NCBI RefSeq assembly: GCF_001591605.1
Contig: NZ_BCVF01000001.1
Location: 154,436 to 218,435, forward strand
Origin: Bacillus badius NBRC 15713
GTDB taxonomy: Bacteria > Bacillota > Bacilli > Bacillales > Domibacillaceae
Direction of reading: 5' to 3'
Length of the DNA stretch: 64,000 nucleotides
A model generated the notes under the pieces. That model was not told the origin of the DNA. It searched no databases and saw only the letters and a program-made list of their open reading frames with translations. A program made the translations under genes and the position numbers. This document shows positions 44,602-54,879 of the stretch, one piece after another. How positions within the stretch are numbered: the first letter of the stretch is position 1; each line of letters starts with the position of its first letter.

Positions 44602-44639
44602 CAAAAAAGCGGGTGAATGTCGCCCGCTTTTTTGTTATT
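44597..44639. terminator. Bidirectional terminator between ypdA and ansA
   Basis: AATAACAAAAAAGCGGG pairs with CCCGCTTTTTTGTTATT. Both stop codons fall within or beside it. Confidence 0.92.
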
Positions 44640-45606
44640 CAAATAGCTTTTCAAGATTGATCGGCTGCTCAGCCCCCAGGGCAATCAGCAGCTTCAGCCG
44701 GGCTTTTTGTCCGTTCAAACCGTTGGAGAAGATGGCCCCGAGCTCTTTTAATTGTTTGCCTCCGCCTTCATAGCCGTATATATCCTGGACAATGCCGTTA
44801 AAGCATCTTGATACAAGCACAACAGGAATGTTCTCAGCGATCAGATCTTTCACAGCCGAGACAGCTTCTGGCGGAAGATTGCCTTGTCCAAGCGCTTCAA
44901 TGACAACCCCATCATAGCGAAGCTCCTTTAGGGCGGACAGCAAGTAAGAATCCATGCCAGCATATGCTTTGATTAACGCAACGCGCTTATCGACAGCAGA
45001 TACAGGGATCTTCTGGCGGCGGGCAGGCTCATGGTGGAAAAGAGTTTTCCTTTTTGTAATAATCCCGACCGGTCCGTACTGTGGACTTTGAAAAGTGGAG
45101 ATATTGCTTGTGTGCGTCTTAGTAACGTTATCTGCTGAGTGGATCTCATCATTTAAGACGACGAGCACCCCTTTTCCTTTGGCTTCACTGCAGGCAGCGA
45201 CCCGGATGGATGAAAGTAAGTTATACAGTCCGTCGGCGCCGATTTCGTTGCTTGAACGCATCGCACCTGTTACGACAACCGGAATGTCCGTTGCCAGCGT
45301 TAGATCGAGAAAATAAGCTGTTTCCTCTAGTGTATCTGTTCCATGTGTAATAACGATGCCATCAAATGGCTCTTTCGCCAATGTGCCATCAATTAAATTC
45401 TTCAGCGCCAGCATCTCTTTCGGAGTGATATGAGGCGAAGGAAGGTGGAAAGGAGCAGAAGAAACAATTTCAGCTTCCTCATCCATTAAATGGTTGAATG
45501 AAAATAACGGGTTCGTCTCAGCCGGCTTCACGGCACCTGATTGTTTGTCTTCCTCCATCGAAATGGTCCCGCCTGTATGAATAACAAATATTCGTTTTTT
45601 TGACAA
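44635..45606 (-). CDS. ansA: Type I L-asparaginase
   Basis: AnsA hydrolyses L-asparagine to aspartate and ammonia in the cytoplasm. The 323-residue protein has both family signatures: VIHTGGTIS with the first catalytic Thr near the start, and VITHGTDTLEETAY with the second Thr-Asp pair. The start is TTG 45606; there is no ATG before the conserved sequence, and the only possible ribosome site is a GGGGG nine bases upstream, so translation may be modest. Confidence 0.93.
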   Translation of the reverse strand: MSKKRIFVIHTGGTISMEEDKQSGAVKPAETNPLFSFNHLMDEEAEIVSSAPFHLPSPHITPKEMLALKNLIDGTLAKEPFDGIVITHGTDTLEETAYFLDLTLATDIPVVVTGAMRSSNEIGADGLYNLLSSIRVAACSEAKGKGVLVVLNDEIHSADNVTKTHTSNISTFQSPQYGPVGIITKRKTLFHHEPARRQKIPVSAVDKRVALIKAYAGMDSYLLSALKELRYDGVVIEALGQGNLPPEAVSAVKDLIAENIPVVLVSRCFNGIVQDIYGYEGGGKQLKELGAIFSNGLNGQKARLKLLIALGAEQPINLEKLFE

Positions 45607-45704
45607 AAGAAAAAACCCCCATTGGACAAATTTGGATTATCTATGTTCAATCCTTTTTAATAATGATACGATGAAGAAAACCGAAAGAAAAGAGGATAAG
45701 ATTA

Positions 45705-46388
45705 ATGCTGGCGGTTTTTTCAGCAGGCGTGGCTCCCGGGCTGGCGCTTCTATGCTATTTCTACTTAAGAGATCAATATGAAACAGAACCGGTGACTACT
45801 GTCGCCAAAGCTTTCATTTATGGCGTGCTGCTTACTTTTCCGGTGATGTTTATCCAATATGTGCTTACAGAGGAGAAGATTGTTCTTTCCAATGTTGTTT
45901 CAGCTTTTTTGATGAGCGGACTGCTTGAGGAGTTTGTGAAATGGTTCATACTCTTTTATCTGATTTATCAGCATATGGACTTCGATGAACCGTACGATGG
46001 CATTGTATATGGAACGAGTGTGTCGCTCGGATTTGCTACGGCAGAAAATATTCTCTATCTGCTTGCCTACGGAGTCGAGCACGCTTTTCTCCGGGCGCTG
46101 CTGCCGGTCTCAAGTCACGCGCTCTTTGGCGTGCTGATGGGATTTTATTTTGGGAAAGCCAAATTCAGCAGGGATGGGAAGAAAAAAAGAAGGCTGTGGA
46201 TCTCCCTGGCCATTCCGTTTTTCTTGCACGGATTGTACGACTACATTTTGTTTATTGAGTCTGCCTGGTTATATTATATGGTTCCGTTTATGCTATTTCT
46301 CTGGTGGCTGGCGCTTAAAAAAGTGAAGCAAGCCCATAAACTATCTGATCAGCATTATTTGCGGATTGTACAGGATAAAAGCTCGTAA
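45705..46388 (+). CDS. prsW: Intramembrane protease PrsW
   Basis: PrsW makes the first (site-1) cut of the anti-sigma factor RsiW during cell-envelope stress. The 227-residue protein (about 218 in B. subtilis) has seven or eight spans. The predicted active-site acidic pair is in LLEEFVKW, with later His-containing motifs SSHALFG and FFLHGLYDY. It lies between ansA (divergent) and sleB, the usual Bacillus place. Confidence 0.92.
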   Translation: MLAVFSAGVAPGLALLCYFYLRDQYETEPVTTVAKAFIYGVLLTFPVMFIQYVLTEEKIVLSNVVSAFLMSGLLEEFVKWFILFYLIYQHMDFDEPYDGIVYGTSVSLGFATAENILYLLAYGVEHAFLRALLPVSSHALFGVLMGFYFGKAKFSRDGKKKRRLWISLAIPFFLHGLYDYILFIESAWLYYMVPFMLFLWWLALKKVKQAHKLSDQHYLRIVQDKSS

Positions 46389-46444
46389 GGAAAGAAACAG
46401 CAAAGAAGACTATCTGAAGAGGCTCTTAATGGAAAAGGCTTCTC

Positions 46445-46496
46445 AAGCTGCATGCAACCTTGATGAACATCAAAGGCTGCATGCAGCTTTTTTTAT
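46445..46496 (+). terminator. Terminator downstream of prsW
   Basis: AAGCTGCATGCA pairs with TGCATGCAGCTT, with an inner TTGATG/CATCAA pair, followed by TTTTTTT. Confidence 0.9.
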
Positions 46497-46515
46497 GTTG
46501 CTTGTAGATGAAACT

Positions 46516-46605
46516 GGCTGATTTCCATTCCGAGCGCTTTGCTTTTCGCGGAGCGGAAAGCGAGTTTCCTCGGCGCCAGCGCCTCTGCAGGAAGCGGATT
46601 TGCAT
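46516..46605 (-). repeat. Degenerate copy of a short dispersed Bacillaceae repeat
   Basis: The segment starts GCTGATTTCCATTCCG and continues through GCGCTTTGC..CGCGGAGCGGAAAG, then GCCTC and GCAGGAAGCGG. On the other strand it resembles the repeats at 63688 and 63941 but lacks the central GGGGTCTCACC box. It is a non-coding intergenic element. Confidence 0.6.
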
Positions 46606-46622
46606 CATTCTTTCACAAAGCC

Positions 46623-46650
46623 GTATAAAAATATGTACCTTGCAAAAAAT
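46623..46650 (+). promoter_or_regulatory. Sigma-G/F promoter of sleB
   Basis: GTATA (46623-46627) is followed after 14 bases by GCAAAAAAT (46642-46650), eight of nine positions of the GGNNANANT pattern. The spacing is the same as at dacF. sleB is sigma-G dependent in B. subtilis. Confidence 0.6.
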
Positions 46651-46688
46651 ATCCGTACACATCATCTATCAGATGGAGGATAAAAAAG

Positions 46689-47471
46689 ATGAGAATTCGC
46701 CCCAATATGAAACAAACAGCTCTTGTTCTGTCGTTTGCTATCAGTCTCTTCACCTGCAGTCTGCTTGTTATGCCGGAAACATCGCGGGCATTTTCAGGGC
46801 AGGTTATCCAAAAGGGAGCTTCTGGCGACGATGTCATAGAGCTTCAGGCAAGGCTCCAATACATCGGCTATTACAAAGGGAAGATTGATGGCGTATATGG
46901 CTGGGGAACTTACTGGGCTGTACGGAACTTTCAGGAAGCCTTTGGATTGCCGATTGACGGCCTTGTAGGAGCTACAACAAAGAACAAACTAGTGAAAGCC
47001 TCGAAGTATGATAAAAGTTATGTTAAGTCACAAATAGCCAAAGGCCGATCTTTTACTCATTACGGAAAAGGGTCTTCTGGGAAAAAGCAGACCGCTCAAA
47101 ATGTGCCGCCCGGCTTTTCGCAAAATGATATTCAATTGATGGCTAATGCCGTGCACGGCGAAGCGCGCGGTGAGCCGTATGAAGGGCAGGTAGCCGTCGC
47201 GGCAGTTATCTTAAACCGTGTAGAAAGCCAAAGCTTTCCTAATACAGTTTCAGGAGTGATTTTTGAACCTAGAGCTTTTACAGCTGTGGCAGATGGGCAA
47301 ATTTGGCTGACACCGAATCAAACGGCAAAGAAAGCGGTGCTGGATGCTATTAACGGATGGGATCCAACGAGCAATGCCCTATATTATTTCAACCCTGATA
47401 CCGCAACAAGTGCATGGATTTGGACAAGGCCGCAAATTAAAAAAATCGGAAAGCATATTTTCTGCCAATAA
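46689..47471 (+). CDS. sleB: Spore cortex-lytic enzyme SleB
   Basis: SleB is a lytic transglycosylase that degrades cortex during germination. The 260-residue protein has a signal peptide (about residues 1-34), a peptidoglycan-binding domain (residues 40-105) and a hydrolase domain with the active Glu in NAVHGEARGEP. It is shorter than B. subtilis SleB (305), mainly in the linker. GGAGG lies nine bases before the ATG. ypeB follows after 16 bases. Confidence 0.94.
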   Translation: MRIRPNMKQTALVLSFAISLFTCSLLVMPETSRAFSGQVIQKGASGDDVIELQARLQYIGYYKGKIDGVYGWGTYWAVRNFQEAFGLPIDGLVGATTKNKLVKASKYDKSYVKSQIAKGRSFTHYGKGSSGKKQTAQNVPPGFSQNDIQLMANAVHGEARGEPYEGQVAVAAVILNRVESQSFPNTVSGVIFEPRAFTAVADGQIWLTPNQTAKKAVLDAINGWDPTSNALYYFNPDTATSAWIWTRPQIKKIGKHIFCQ

Positions 47472-47487
47472 AAAAGGGGGGACTGCA

Positions 47488-48837
47488 ATGCTGCGTACGT
47501 TAGCTGTTGTTGTATTATCGCTGGCCGCTGTAGGAGTTGGTTTCTGGGGCTACCAGGAACATAAGGAAAAAAATGCAATTTTAATTAATGCGGAAAACAA
47601 CTATCAGCGTGCCTTTCATAATTTAACCTTTGGCATAGACCGCATCCATGATCAAATTGGAGCCACTTTGGCAATGAATTCCCGTAAGTCCCTTTCACCA
47701 GCCCTTGCGGATGTATGGCGCTTGACCTCCCAGGCACAAAGTGATGTGGGGCAGCTGCCATTAACACTGCTGCCATTTAACAAAACGGAAGAACTGCTTG
47801 GCAGTATCGGAGAATTCAGCTATAAGGCAGCTGTTCGGGACTTAGATAAGGAGCCGCTTACGGATAAAGAATATGCCCGTTTGAAAAGCTTATATAAGCA
47901 ATCGGGCAATATTCAAAATGAATTAAGAAAAGTTCAGCATATGACGCTAAAAAATAATTTAAGATGGATGGATGTTGAACTGGCTTTAGCTACCGAAAAA
48001 GAAGGGGAAGACAATACCATTATTGACGGATTTAAAACTGTTGAGAAGAAAGCGGAGGGCTACAGCGAAACAAATACGGACCCGCTTCCAGGCAATACCA
48101 ATCAGTTGAGCGCCAATTACTTAAAAGATAATAAAGGCGCGCCGATCTCTAAAAAGGAAGCACAGACCAAAGCACTAAATTACATTCAGATGAAACAGGT
48201 GAATGATATAAAAGTAACAAAGAGCGGAAAAGGTTCGGATTTTTCTTTTTACAGTGTTTACATGAAAAATAAATATGGCGAAGAAGCGAACATCGATATA
48301 ACGAGAAGGGGCGGTTATCCGCTTTGGTATATCGTAGACAGGGAAATAGGAAAGCAGAACATTAGTTTAAATGAAGCCAGTGATAAGGCGGTTGCTTTTT
48401 TAAATCGTCACCAAATGAAAGGGCTGGTGCTAGATGACAGTACCCAATATGATAATGTTGGCGTATTCGCTTTCGTAGGCCAGCAGAGCGGTATTCGTAT
48501 CTATCCTGATGCAGTGAAAGTGAAGGTAGCCCTTGATAACGGACAGGTGATCGGGGTAACGGCAAATGAATATTTCGAAAATCACCATAATAGAAAGCTA
48601 AGCAAGCCGGTGTTGACCGAGAAGGAAGCGGAAGCGTTTATTAACCCGCGAGTGAACATTCAAGAGAAGAGGCTGGCGATTATTCAAAATGAGCTTAACC
48701 AAGAAGTGCTCTGTTACGAGTTTTTAGGCACCCTTGGAGAAGAAACGTATCGGATTCTCATCAATGCCAAAGACGGCACCGAGGAGCAAGTTGAAAAGCT
48801 GCGCCAAGTGGAACCAGTTTATGACAACCTTTTATAA
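47488..48837 (+). CDS. ypeB: Germination protein YpeB
   Basis: YpeB stabilises SleB in the dormant spore and keeps it inactive until germination. The 449-residue protein (450 in B. subtilis) has an N-terminal membrane or signal segment (residues 4-21), a helical N-terminal domain and three C-terminal PepSY-type repeats (for example KALNYIQMKQV and AVAFLNRH). The start is ATG 47488 with AAAGGGGGG seven bases upstream. The two genes form the sleB-ypeB operon. Confidence 0.94.
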   Translation: MLRTLAVVVLSLAAVGVGFWGYQEHKEKNAILINAENNYQRAFHNLTFGIDRIHDQIGATLAMNSRKSLSPALADVWRLTSQAQSDVGQLPLTLLPFNKTEELLGSIGEFSYKAAVRDLDKEPLTDKEYARLKSLYKQSGNIQNELRKVQHMTLKNNLRWMDVELALATEKEGEDNTIIDGFKTVEKKAEGYSETNTDPLPGNTNQLSANYLKDNKGAPISKKEAQTKALNYIQMKQVNDIKVTKSGKGSDFSFYSVYMKNKYGEEANIDITRRGGYPLWYIVDREIGKQNISLNEASDKAVAFLNRHQMKGLVLDDSTQYDNVGVFAFVGQQSGIRIYPDAVKVKVALDNGQVIGVTANEYFENHHNRKLSKPVLTEKEAEAFINPRVNIQEKRLAIIQNELNQEVLCYEFLGTLGEETYRILINAKDGTEEQVEKLRQVEPVYDNLL

Positions 48838-48862
48838 AAATTCCAATTCAGGCGTTATTCTA

Positions 48863-48891
48863 TTGCCTTTTCACTAATCACCCTCTATAAT
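48863..48891 (+). promoter_or_regulatory. Sigma-A promoter of motI
   Basis: TTGCCT (48863-48868) and TATAAT (48886-48891) are 17 bases apart. A small hairpin ATGGGT/ACCCAT at 48903-48920 would lie near the 5' end of the RNA. Confidence 0.75.
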
Positions 48892-48948
48892 TCGAAGAAA
48901 GAATGGGTGTAATTACCCATCGGGGAAGGAATTAGGTGGGTGATAAAG

Positions 48949-49605
48949 ATGATTGAAACAGGAATGCAGCTGCTGCTGTTTTCTACAGAGCAGGAACAGG
49001 AAGAGCAATATCGCTGCCGGGTGGCGGATACTGACGAGGGAATGATCCTCATTGATTATCCGGTGAATATGAGCACAAACCGTTCCACTTTTTTTGTGGA
49101 TGGAACGAGACTGTCGGCTGAGTTTGTTGACCCGAAATATTCCTCGGCCGTTTATGCCTTTACAACCGAAGTAGCAGGACGGACGAAGAGGGATATTCCG
49201 CTGTTAATTCTTCGCGATCCTGGACCGGAAAAGTATGTCCGCATTCAGAGACGTAAATTTGTCCGTGTGCAAATCCCGGTTGATGCAGCCGTTCACTTCG
49301 AGAACTCGGCTGCCTTTACGGCTGCAACAGAGGATATTAGCGCTGGCGGAATCGCCGTTTCTTTACCGGAGGGCATAGAAGTGAGCCATGGAGACCAGGG
49401 CAGGATTTATCTTTCCTTGCCGATGCAATCAGGCGAGCACCATTATTTTGAAATAATGGGCCGGGCTGTCCGGGTGCGCACAGACGATAAAGGACGTAAA
49501 TTTGTTTCTGTGGAATTTGTCAATCTTGAGGAGGCAGAGCAGCAAATTCTGCTTCGCTTCTGCTTTGAGCGTCAGTTGATTATGAAAAGAAAAGGATTAA
49601 TTTAA
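48949..49605 (+). CDS. motI: PilZ-domain c-di-GMP receptor MotI (YpfA, DgrA)
   Basis: MotI is a c-di-GMP binding protein that slows the flagellar motor by holding MotA. The 218-residue protein has an N-terminal YcgR-like domain (residues 1-95) and a C-terminal PilZ domain with the binding motifs RRKFVR and DISAGG intact, so it should bind c-di-GMP. ATG 48949 has AGGTGGG eight bases upstream. It is flanked by its own promoter and terminator. Confidence 0.92.
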   Translation: MIETGMQLLLFSTEQEQEEQYRCRVADTDEGMILIDYPVNMSTNRSTFFVDGTRLSAEFVDPKYSSAVYAFTTEVAGRTKRDIPLLILRDPGPEKYVRIQRRKFVRVQIPVDAAVHFENSAAFTAATEDISAGGIAVSLPEGIEVSHGDQGRIYLSLPMQSGEHHYFEIMGRAVRVRTDDKGRKFVSVEFVNLEEAEQQILLRFCFERQLIMKRKGLI

Positions 49606-49610
49606 TGACC

Positions 49611-49637
49611 TCCTGCCAGCCGGCAGGCTTTTTTTTG
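49611..49637 (+). terminator. Terminator of motI
   Basis: CCTGCC pairs with GGCAGG around AGCC, followed by a long T-run. Confidence 0.85.
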
Positions 49638-49698
49638 GAGAAATAATCTCACTCCTTATGATAGAATAAGGAGAAAAAATGTTTAGAAGGTGAACGCC

Positions 49699-50379
49699 AT
49701 GAAAAAACAAATGCAAATCGCCATTGATGGCCCAGCTGCTGCGGGGAAGAGCACAGTAGCAAAAATCATTGCTGAAAAACTATCCTATATTTACATCGAT
49801 ACTGGGGCTATGTACCGTGCGCTAACGTATAAAGCCCTCCAAGCCCAGGCCGATTTGGAAGATGCGGACGAGCTGCTGCAGCTGCTCCGGGAGTCCATTA
49901 TTGATTTAAAACCGGGAGAAGCCGGTCAACTCGTATTAATAAATGGCAAAGATGTGACAGATGAAATCAGAACGAGCGAAGTGACAAATTCAGTTTCTTT
50001 CGTTGCCAAGCACGCGCCCGTGCGCGAAGAGATGGTGAAACGCCAGCAGCTGTTCGCTGAAAAGGGCGGGGTCGTCATGGATGGGCGCGATATTGGCACT
50101 CATGTTCTTCCTAATGCAGACGTGAAAATTTTTCTGAAAGCAAGTGTCGAAGAACGGGCAAAAAGAAGGCATTTGGAGAATATTTCTAAAGGATTTTCCT
50201 CAGATATAGAGAAATTAAAAGAAGAGATTATTCTCCGGGACAAAAGGGACTCGGAGCGTGAAGCTGCACCGCTGAAAAAAGCGGAAGATGCGATAGAGCT
50301 GGATACAACTTCCTTGTCCATTGCGGACGTAGTTGACCAAATCATCTCAATTGCGAAAGAAAGGGAACAAGCATGGTAA
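49699..50379 (+). CDS. cmk: Cytidylate kinase
   Basis: Cmk phosphorylates CMP and dCMP. The 226-residue P-loop kinase has GPAAAGKST at the N-terminus, the CMP-binding insert ([10 protein letters not shown]), the [11 protein letters not shown] motif and the Arg-rich LID ([16 protein letters not shown]). ATG 49699 follows AGAAGGTG by six bases. Its stop overlaps the plsC start by seven bases, so they are coupled. Confidence 0.95.
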   Translation: MKKQMQIAIDGPAAAGKSTVAKIIAEKLSYIYIDTGAMYRALTYKALQAQADLEDADELLQLLRESIIDLKPGEAGQLVLINGKDVTDEIRTSEVTNSVSFVAKHAPVREEMVKRQQLFAEKGGVVMDGRDIGTHVLPNADVKIFLKASVEERAKRRHLENISKGFSSDIEKLKEEIILRDKRDSEREAAPLKKAEDAIELDTTSLSIADVVDQIISIAKEREQAW

Positions 50380-50957
50380 CATTTTATACAATCGCCAGAT
50401 CAGTCGTGAAATCGGTGCTGATGCCTCTCTACCGCATAGAAGTTCGCGGTATCGAGCATTTTCCGAAAGAAGGCGGCGTGCTTTTGTGCAGCAATCATAT
50501 CGATAATCTCGATCCACCGGTTGTAGGGATCACAGCCCCGCGGCCTATCCTATTTATGGCAAAGGAAGAATTGTTTAAAGTTCCTGTTTTCGGGAAAATG
50601 TTAGCTAACTTAAATGCCTTTCCCGTAAAAAGAGGAGCGAGTGACCGAGAAGCTTTGCGTAAGGGTCTGAAGTTTTTAAAAGAAGGAAAGGTATTAGGAC
50701 TTTTTCCTGAGGGCACCCGTTCAAAAACAGGGGAAATCGGTGAAGGGATGGCAGGAGCAGGCTTCTTTGCTTTGCGCACAGACGCGCAGGTGGTGCCGTG
50801 CGCCATCATTGGCCCTTATAAAATGTTCCGCAAGGTGAAAGTGATTTACGGTCCTCCGATTGATATGGAGGAATTGCGCAGCCGCAAAGCAAGCGCCGAA
50901 GAAACAACCGCCGTGATTATGTCTCATATCCGCCGTCTAAAAGAGGAAGCCTATTAA
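50373..50957 (+). CDS. plsC: 1-acyl-sn-glycerol-3-phosphate acyltransferase
   Basis: This 194-residue acyltransferase makes phosphatidic acid from lysophosphatidic acid at the membrane. Family blocks are clear: NHIDNLDP (HxxxxD), the G-P block KRGASDR and [10 protein letters not shown]. An N-terminal amphipathic or hydrophobic segment (residues 3-20) would hold it at the membrane. B. subtilis has its main plsC elsewhere; a copy between cmk and the S1 gene is usual in other Bacillaceae. The start overlaps cmk. Confidence 0.93.
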   Translation: MVTFYTIARSVVKSVLMPLYRIEVRGIEHFPKEGGVLLCSNHIDNLDPPVVGITAPRPILFMAKEELFKVPVFGKMLANLNAFPVKRGASDREALRKGLKFLKEGKVLGLFPEGTRSKTGEIGEGMAGAGFFALRTDAQVVPCAIIGPYKMFRKVKVIYGPPIDMEELRSRKASAEETTAVIMSHIRRLKEEAY

Positions 50958-51057
50958 AAGCATACTGCTTGACAAATGTCGGCAATTGTTAGAAGTTAGT
51001 AGAAAGAATATTTTATCAAATAAATGTAAAGCAGTTCTGTATTAAGGAGGAGTACAT

Positions 51058-52206
51058 ATGACAGAGGACATGAATCAAGTAGAAGTGAACAATTACGCAG
51101 TGGGCGATAAAGTGCAAGCAACTGTAGTAAAGGTGGAAGAAAAACAAGTTCAGGTCGAAATTGAAGGAAGCAAAAAAGACGGTATCATCCCAATCAGCGA
51201 ACTGTCCAGCCTTCATGTTGAAAAAGCTACTGACGTAGTAAAAGAAGGCGACAAGCTTGAGCTCCAAGTAACAAAGGAAGAGGATGACCTCTATGTTCTT
51301 TCCAAGCGAAAAGCAGATGCCGAAAAGGCCTGGGAAGAAATGCAAAAACGCTTTGAAAACGGAGATGTATTTGAAGCGGAAGTCAAAGAAGTGGTAAAAG
51401 GCGGTCTTGTGGTTGATCTCGGGATTCGCGGCTTCATCCCTGCCTCTTTAGTTGAAGATCATTACGTAGAGGATTTTGAGGATTACAAAGGAAAAACAAT
51501 GAACTTTAAGATTGTTGAGCTTGACCAGGAGAAAAACCGCTTAATTCTGTCTCACCGTGCTGTAATTGACCTGCAAAAGTCAGCAAACAAAAAGAAAGTC
51601 CTTTCCGAAATTCAAGCAGGCGACGTTCTTGAAGGGAAAGTTCAACGCCTTACTGATTTTGGCGCGTTCGTTGACATTGGCGGCGTAGATGGTCTTGTTC
51701 ACATTTCTCAATTGTCACATGAGCATGTAGAAAAGCCGTCTGACGTAATCCAGGAAGGCCAGGAAGTCAAAGTGAAAGTCTTATCTGTAGACCGTGACAG
51801 TGAAAGAATTTCCTTGTCCATTAAAGAGACGCTTCCGGGACCTTGGGCAGATATTGCTGAGAAAGCTCCAGTGGGCGCTGAGTTAACTGGCACAGTGAAA
51901 CGTCTTGTATCTTACGGAGCATTTGTGGAAGTTTTCCCGGGAGTAGAAGGGCTAGTTCACATCTCGCAAATTTCTAACCGCCACATCGGTACTCCTCATG
52001 AGGTTCTGAAAGAAGGAGAGGAAGTAAAGGTGAAAGTGCTTGATGTTAATGAGGAAGAAAACCGCCTTTCATTGACAATGAAGCCATTTGACGAAGAGCC
52101 GGCAGTAGAGGAAAACGAATCTTACAGCATGCCTGAAGAAAATACCGGCTTTCAGCTTGGTGAAATGATTGGCGATAAGCTGAAAGGATTAAAGCGGGGC
52201 GAATAA
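51058..52206 (+). CDS. ypfD: S1-domain RNA-binding protein YpfD (ribosomal S1-like)
   Basis: This 382-residue protein has four S1 RNA-binding repeats (about residues 15-85, 100-170, 185-255 and 272-342), recognised by [33 protein letters not shown] and [11 protein letters not shown] starts. It is the Firmicute S1 homologue (same length as YpfD), shorter than the six-repeat protein of E. coli and lacking the ribosome-anchoring N-terminus, so a general translation role is uncertain. AAGGAGGAG precedes the ATG. Confidence 0.94.
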   Translation: MTEDMNQVEVNNYAVGDKVQATVVKVEEKQVQVEIEGSKKDGIIPISELSSLHVEKATDVVKEGDKLELQVTKEEDDLYVLSKRKADAEKAWEEMQKRFENGDVFEAEVKEVVKGGLVVDLGIRGFIPASLVEDHYVEDFEDYKGKTMNFKIVELDQEKNRLILSHRAVIDLQKSANKKKVLSEIQAGDVLEGKVQRLTDFGAFVDIGGVDGLVHISQLSHEHVEKPSDVIQEGQEVKVKVLSVDRDSERISLSIKETLPGPWADIAEKAPVGAELTGTVKRLVSYGAFVEVFPGVEGLVHISQISNRHIGTPHEVLKEGEEVKVKVLDVNEEENRLSLTMKPFDEEPAVEENESYSMPEENTGFQLGEMIGDKLKGLKRGE

Positions 52207-52237
52207 AAAGAGCATATAGGCAGTCTGCTCTTTTTAA
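52205..52237 (+). terminator. Terminator of ypfD
   Basis: AAAAAGAGC pairs with GCTCTTTTT; the 5' arm overlaps the stop codon region. A second hairpin, CGGATCT/AGATCCG, lies at 52265-52286. Confidence 0.85.
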
Positions 52238-52332
52238 CAGGGTCAATATAGAAGAAGCTAAGTTCGGATCTGTTTAAATAGATCCGTTCTTCTGCTTTTT
52301 GAACCTATAGTATAAGAAAACGGTGATGAATA

Positions 52333-53382
52333 GTGACGAGGGCACAAAGAAAACGGGATCATATTAAGTATGCGCTTTCAACCGGCCAAAGCAGGCGGAC
52401 CGGCTTTGATGATATCGAATTTGTCCATCAGAGCCTTCCGGACACATCGCTAGCAGAAGTATCGATTCAAACAAAGATTGGCGGACTTTCATTAAGTTCG
52501 CCGATTTTTATCAATGCGATGACGGGCGGCGGGGGAAAAGACACGGAGAGGATCAATGGTCAGCTGGCTGTGGCGGCAAGAGAGGCAGGAGTAGCGATGG
52601 CGGTCGGTTCTCAAATGTCCGCCTTGAAAAACCCCGAGGAAAGACAGTCGTTTATAATCGTTCGCAAGCTGTATAAGGAAGGAATCATTTTTGCCAATCT
52701 TGGCAGCGAAGCAACGGTGGAACAAGCGGAGGCAGCGGTGCACATGATTGAAGCCGATGCGCTGCAAATCCATTTAAATGTTATTCAGGAATTAACTATG
52801 CCGGAAGGGGATAGGAGCTTTAAAGGGGCGCTTGAACGAATTGAACGGATTGCCGAGAGGCTGCCTGTACCCGTGTTTGTGAAAGAAACCGGCTTTGGCT
52901 TAGGAAGAGAAGCGGCAGAAAAGCTCGCAAAGTTGCCCGTTGCTGCAATGGACGTGAGCGGATTCGGCGGCACTAATTTTGCTGCTGTGGAAAACAAGCG
53001 CCGGGCAAATAAGCTGGACTATTTTAGTCACTGGGGGATTCCAACTGCTGCAGCTATTATAGAATGCGCCGCAGTGGACGGCGGGCCGGATGTGATTGCT
53101 TCCGGCGGACTTCAACACAGCTTGGACGCCGCCAAGTCGCTCGCCCTTGGAGCGGCAGCGGCGGGAATGGCCGGTACCTTTCTCAAGGTGTTGATGGACG
53201 AAGGGCCAGAAGCTTTAAGAGATGAATTGTTTGCTGTACATAATGACCTCAAGCTGATTATGTGTGCGGTTGGCGCCAGGCGCGTGACGGATTTGCGACA
53301 AGCTCCTCTTATTATTAAGGGAGAAACTTTTCACCGCCTGCATGTTCGCGGATATGAGCCGGCAGCCTTTAGCCAAAGATAG
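52333..53382 (+). CDS. fni: Type 2 isopentenyl diphosphate isomerase
   Basis: Fni interconverts IPP and DMAPP using FMN and NADPH. The 349-residue TIM-barrel protein (same length as in B. subtilis) shows [10 protein letters not shown] at the start, INAMTGGG, the GSQMSA segment, HLNVIQE, KETGFG, the [13 protein letters not shown]-phosphate region and ASGGLQ. The start is GTG 52333. With HepS and HepT further right, it gives the cell precursors for menaquinone and undecaprenyl carriers. Confidence 0.94.
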   Translation: MTRAQRKRDHIKYALSTGQSRRTGFDDIEFVHQSLPDTSLAEVSIQTKIGGLSLSSPIFINAMTGGGGKDTERINGQLAVAAREAGVAMAVGSQMSALKNPEERQSFIIVRKLYKEGIIFANLGSEATVEQAEAAVHMIEADALQIHLNVIQELTMPEGDRSFKGALERIERIAERLPVPVFVKETGFGLGREAAEKLAKLPVAAMDVSGFGGTNFAAVENKRRANKLDYFSHWGIPTAAAIIECAAVDGGPDVIASGGLQHSLDAAKSLALGAAAAGMAGTFLKVLMDEGPEALRDELFAVHNDLKLIMCAVGARRVTDLRQAPLIIKGETFHRLHVRGYEPAAFSQR

Positions 53383-53419
53383 AAAAGCAGCGGTTATTTT
53401 CAAAAACACAGGATTATAG

Positions 53420-53448
53420 TTGCTTGCCATCTGGAATATTGATAAAAT
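53420..53448 (+). promoter_or_regulatory. Promoter upstream of der
   Basis: TTGCTT (53420-53425) and TAAAAT (53443-53448) are 17 bases apart. A terminator-like hairpin follows within about 15 bases. Confidence 0.5.
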
Positions 53449-53460
53449 GAACGAGTTCAG

Positions 53461-53496
53461 AAAAGCCCTTCTCCTGCTAGAAGGGTTTTATTTGTA
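53461..53496 (+). terminator. Terminator between fni and der
   Basis: CCCTTCT pairs with AGAAGGG, extended by AAAAG/TTTT, around a six-base loop, then TTTTATTT. It may end fni transcripts or act as a leader attenuator for der. Confidence 0.8.
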
Positions 53497-53548
53497 CGGA
53501 TGGAGAAGCTAGAACAGAGAGAATGTATGCATGGAAAGGGTGAACCAA

Positions 53549-54859
53549 ATGGTGAAACCAGTTGTCGCGATTGTCGGCCGTCCGAACGTCGGAAAATCAA
53601 CCATTTTTAACCGGATTGTCGGTGAAAGAATTTCAATTGTTGAAGATGTTCCAGGGGTTACGAGAGATCGCATATATAGTACAGGTGAGTGGCTCAATAA
53701 TGAATTTAATATTATTGACACTGGCGGAATTGACCTTGGAGACGAACCGTTTCTAGAGCAAATTCGCCAGCAAGCAGAAATTGCTATTGACGAAGCAGAT
53801 GTCATTGTTTTTTTAACAAGCGGCCGCGAAGGAGTCACAACAGCGGATGAGGAAGTGGCGAAAATACTATACCGCTCGAAGAAGCCCGTAGTATTAGCCG
53901 TTAATAAAGTGGATAATCCCGAAATGAAAAGCCAAATTTATGATTTTTACGCCTTGGGCTTTGGCGAGCCGTTTCCGATTTCTGGTGCGCATGGGATCGG
54001 GCTTGGAGATATGCTTGACGCTGTAGTCGGTCATTTTCCGGATGCCGAATCAGAAGAATACGATGAGGATGTCATTAAGTTTTCCTTGATCGGCCGTCCA
54101 AATGTCGGGAAATCCTCCCTGGTAAATGCTTTGCTCGGGGAAGACCGGGTCATTGTTAGCGATATTGCAGGAACGACAAGGGATGCCATTGACTCGCCTT
54201 ATGAGTATGAAGACCAGGAATATGTCATTATTGACACGGCCGGTATGCGCAAAAAAGGAAAAGTCTACGAAACGACGGAGAAATACAGTGTGCTTCGTGC
54301 GCTTCGTGCCATTGAACGTTCAGACGTGGTTCTTGTTGTATTGAATGCCGAAGAAGGCATTCGGGAACAGGATAAACATATTGCCGGCTACGCCCATGAA
54401 GCTGGACGGGCTGTGATTATTGTCGTCAATAAATGGGACGCAATTGAAAAAGACGAAAAAACGATGAAGGAATTTGAGGAAAAAATCAGAAGCCATTTCT
54501 TATTCCTTAGTTATGCACCAGTCGTCTTTCTTTCAGCTAAAACGAAGAAGCGGGTACATACGCTCCTTCCAGTGATTAACCAGGTCAGCGAGAATCACAG
54601 CATGCGCGTTCAATCGAGCGTCTTGAATGATGTGATCATGGATGCGGTAGCCATGAACCCGACACCTACGGATAAAGGCAAGCGCTTGAGAATTTATTAT
54701 GCAACCCAGGTAGCGGTCAAGCCGCCGACCTTTGTTGTCTTTGTGAATGAACCAGAATTGATGCACTTCTCTTATGAGCGCTTTTTGGAAAATCGCATTC
54801 GTGAAGCGTTCGATTTTGAAGGAACGCCGATACGTATCCTTTCACGGGCCCGAAAATAA
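53549..54859 (+). CDS. der: Ribosome biogenesis GTPase Der
   Basis: Der (EngA) is an essential double GTPase for 50S subunit assembly. The 436-residue protein, the same length as in B. subtilis, has two G domains: Walker [10 protein letters not shown] and [13 protein letters not shown] and DTAG switches, NKVD and NKWD, and a C-terminal KH-like domain (about 355-436). ATG 53549 has AAAGGGTG six bases upstream; ATG 53531 and GTG 53540 are less suitable. gpsA follows after 20 bases. Confidence 0.95.
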   Translation: MVKPVVAIVGRPNVGKSTIFNRIVGERISIVEDVPGVTRDRIYSTGEWLNNEFNIIDTGGIDLGDEPFLEQIRQQAEIAIDEADVIVFLTSGREGVTTADEEVAKILYRSKKPVVLAVNKVDNPEMKSQIYDFYALGFGEPFPISGAHGIGLGDMLDAVVGHFPDAESEEYDEDVIKFSLIGRPNVGKSSLVNALLGEDRVIVSDIAGTTRDAIDSPYEYEDQEYVIIDTAGMRKKGKVYETTEKYSVLRALRAIERSDVVLVVLNAEEGIREQDKHIAGYAHEAGRAVIIVVNKWDAIEKDEKTMKEFEEKIRSHFLFLSYAPVVFLSAKTKKRVHTLLPVINQVSENHSMRVQSSVLNDVIMDAVAMNPTPTDKGKRLRIYYATQVAVKPPTFVVFVNEPELMHFSYERFLENRIREAFDFEGTPIRILSRARK

Positions 54860-54879
54860 AGAAAAGCTGGTGAATATTC

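Noticed and set aside
46508..46888. Plus-strand frame overlapping the sleB start
   Set aside because: It combines the degenerate repeat with an out-of-frame reading of sleB and has no ribosome site.
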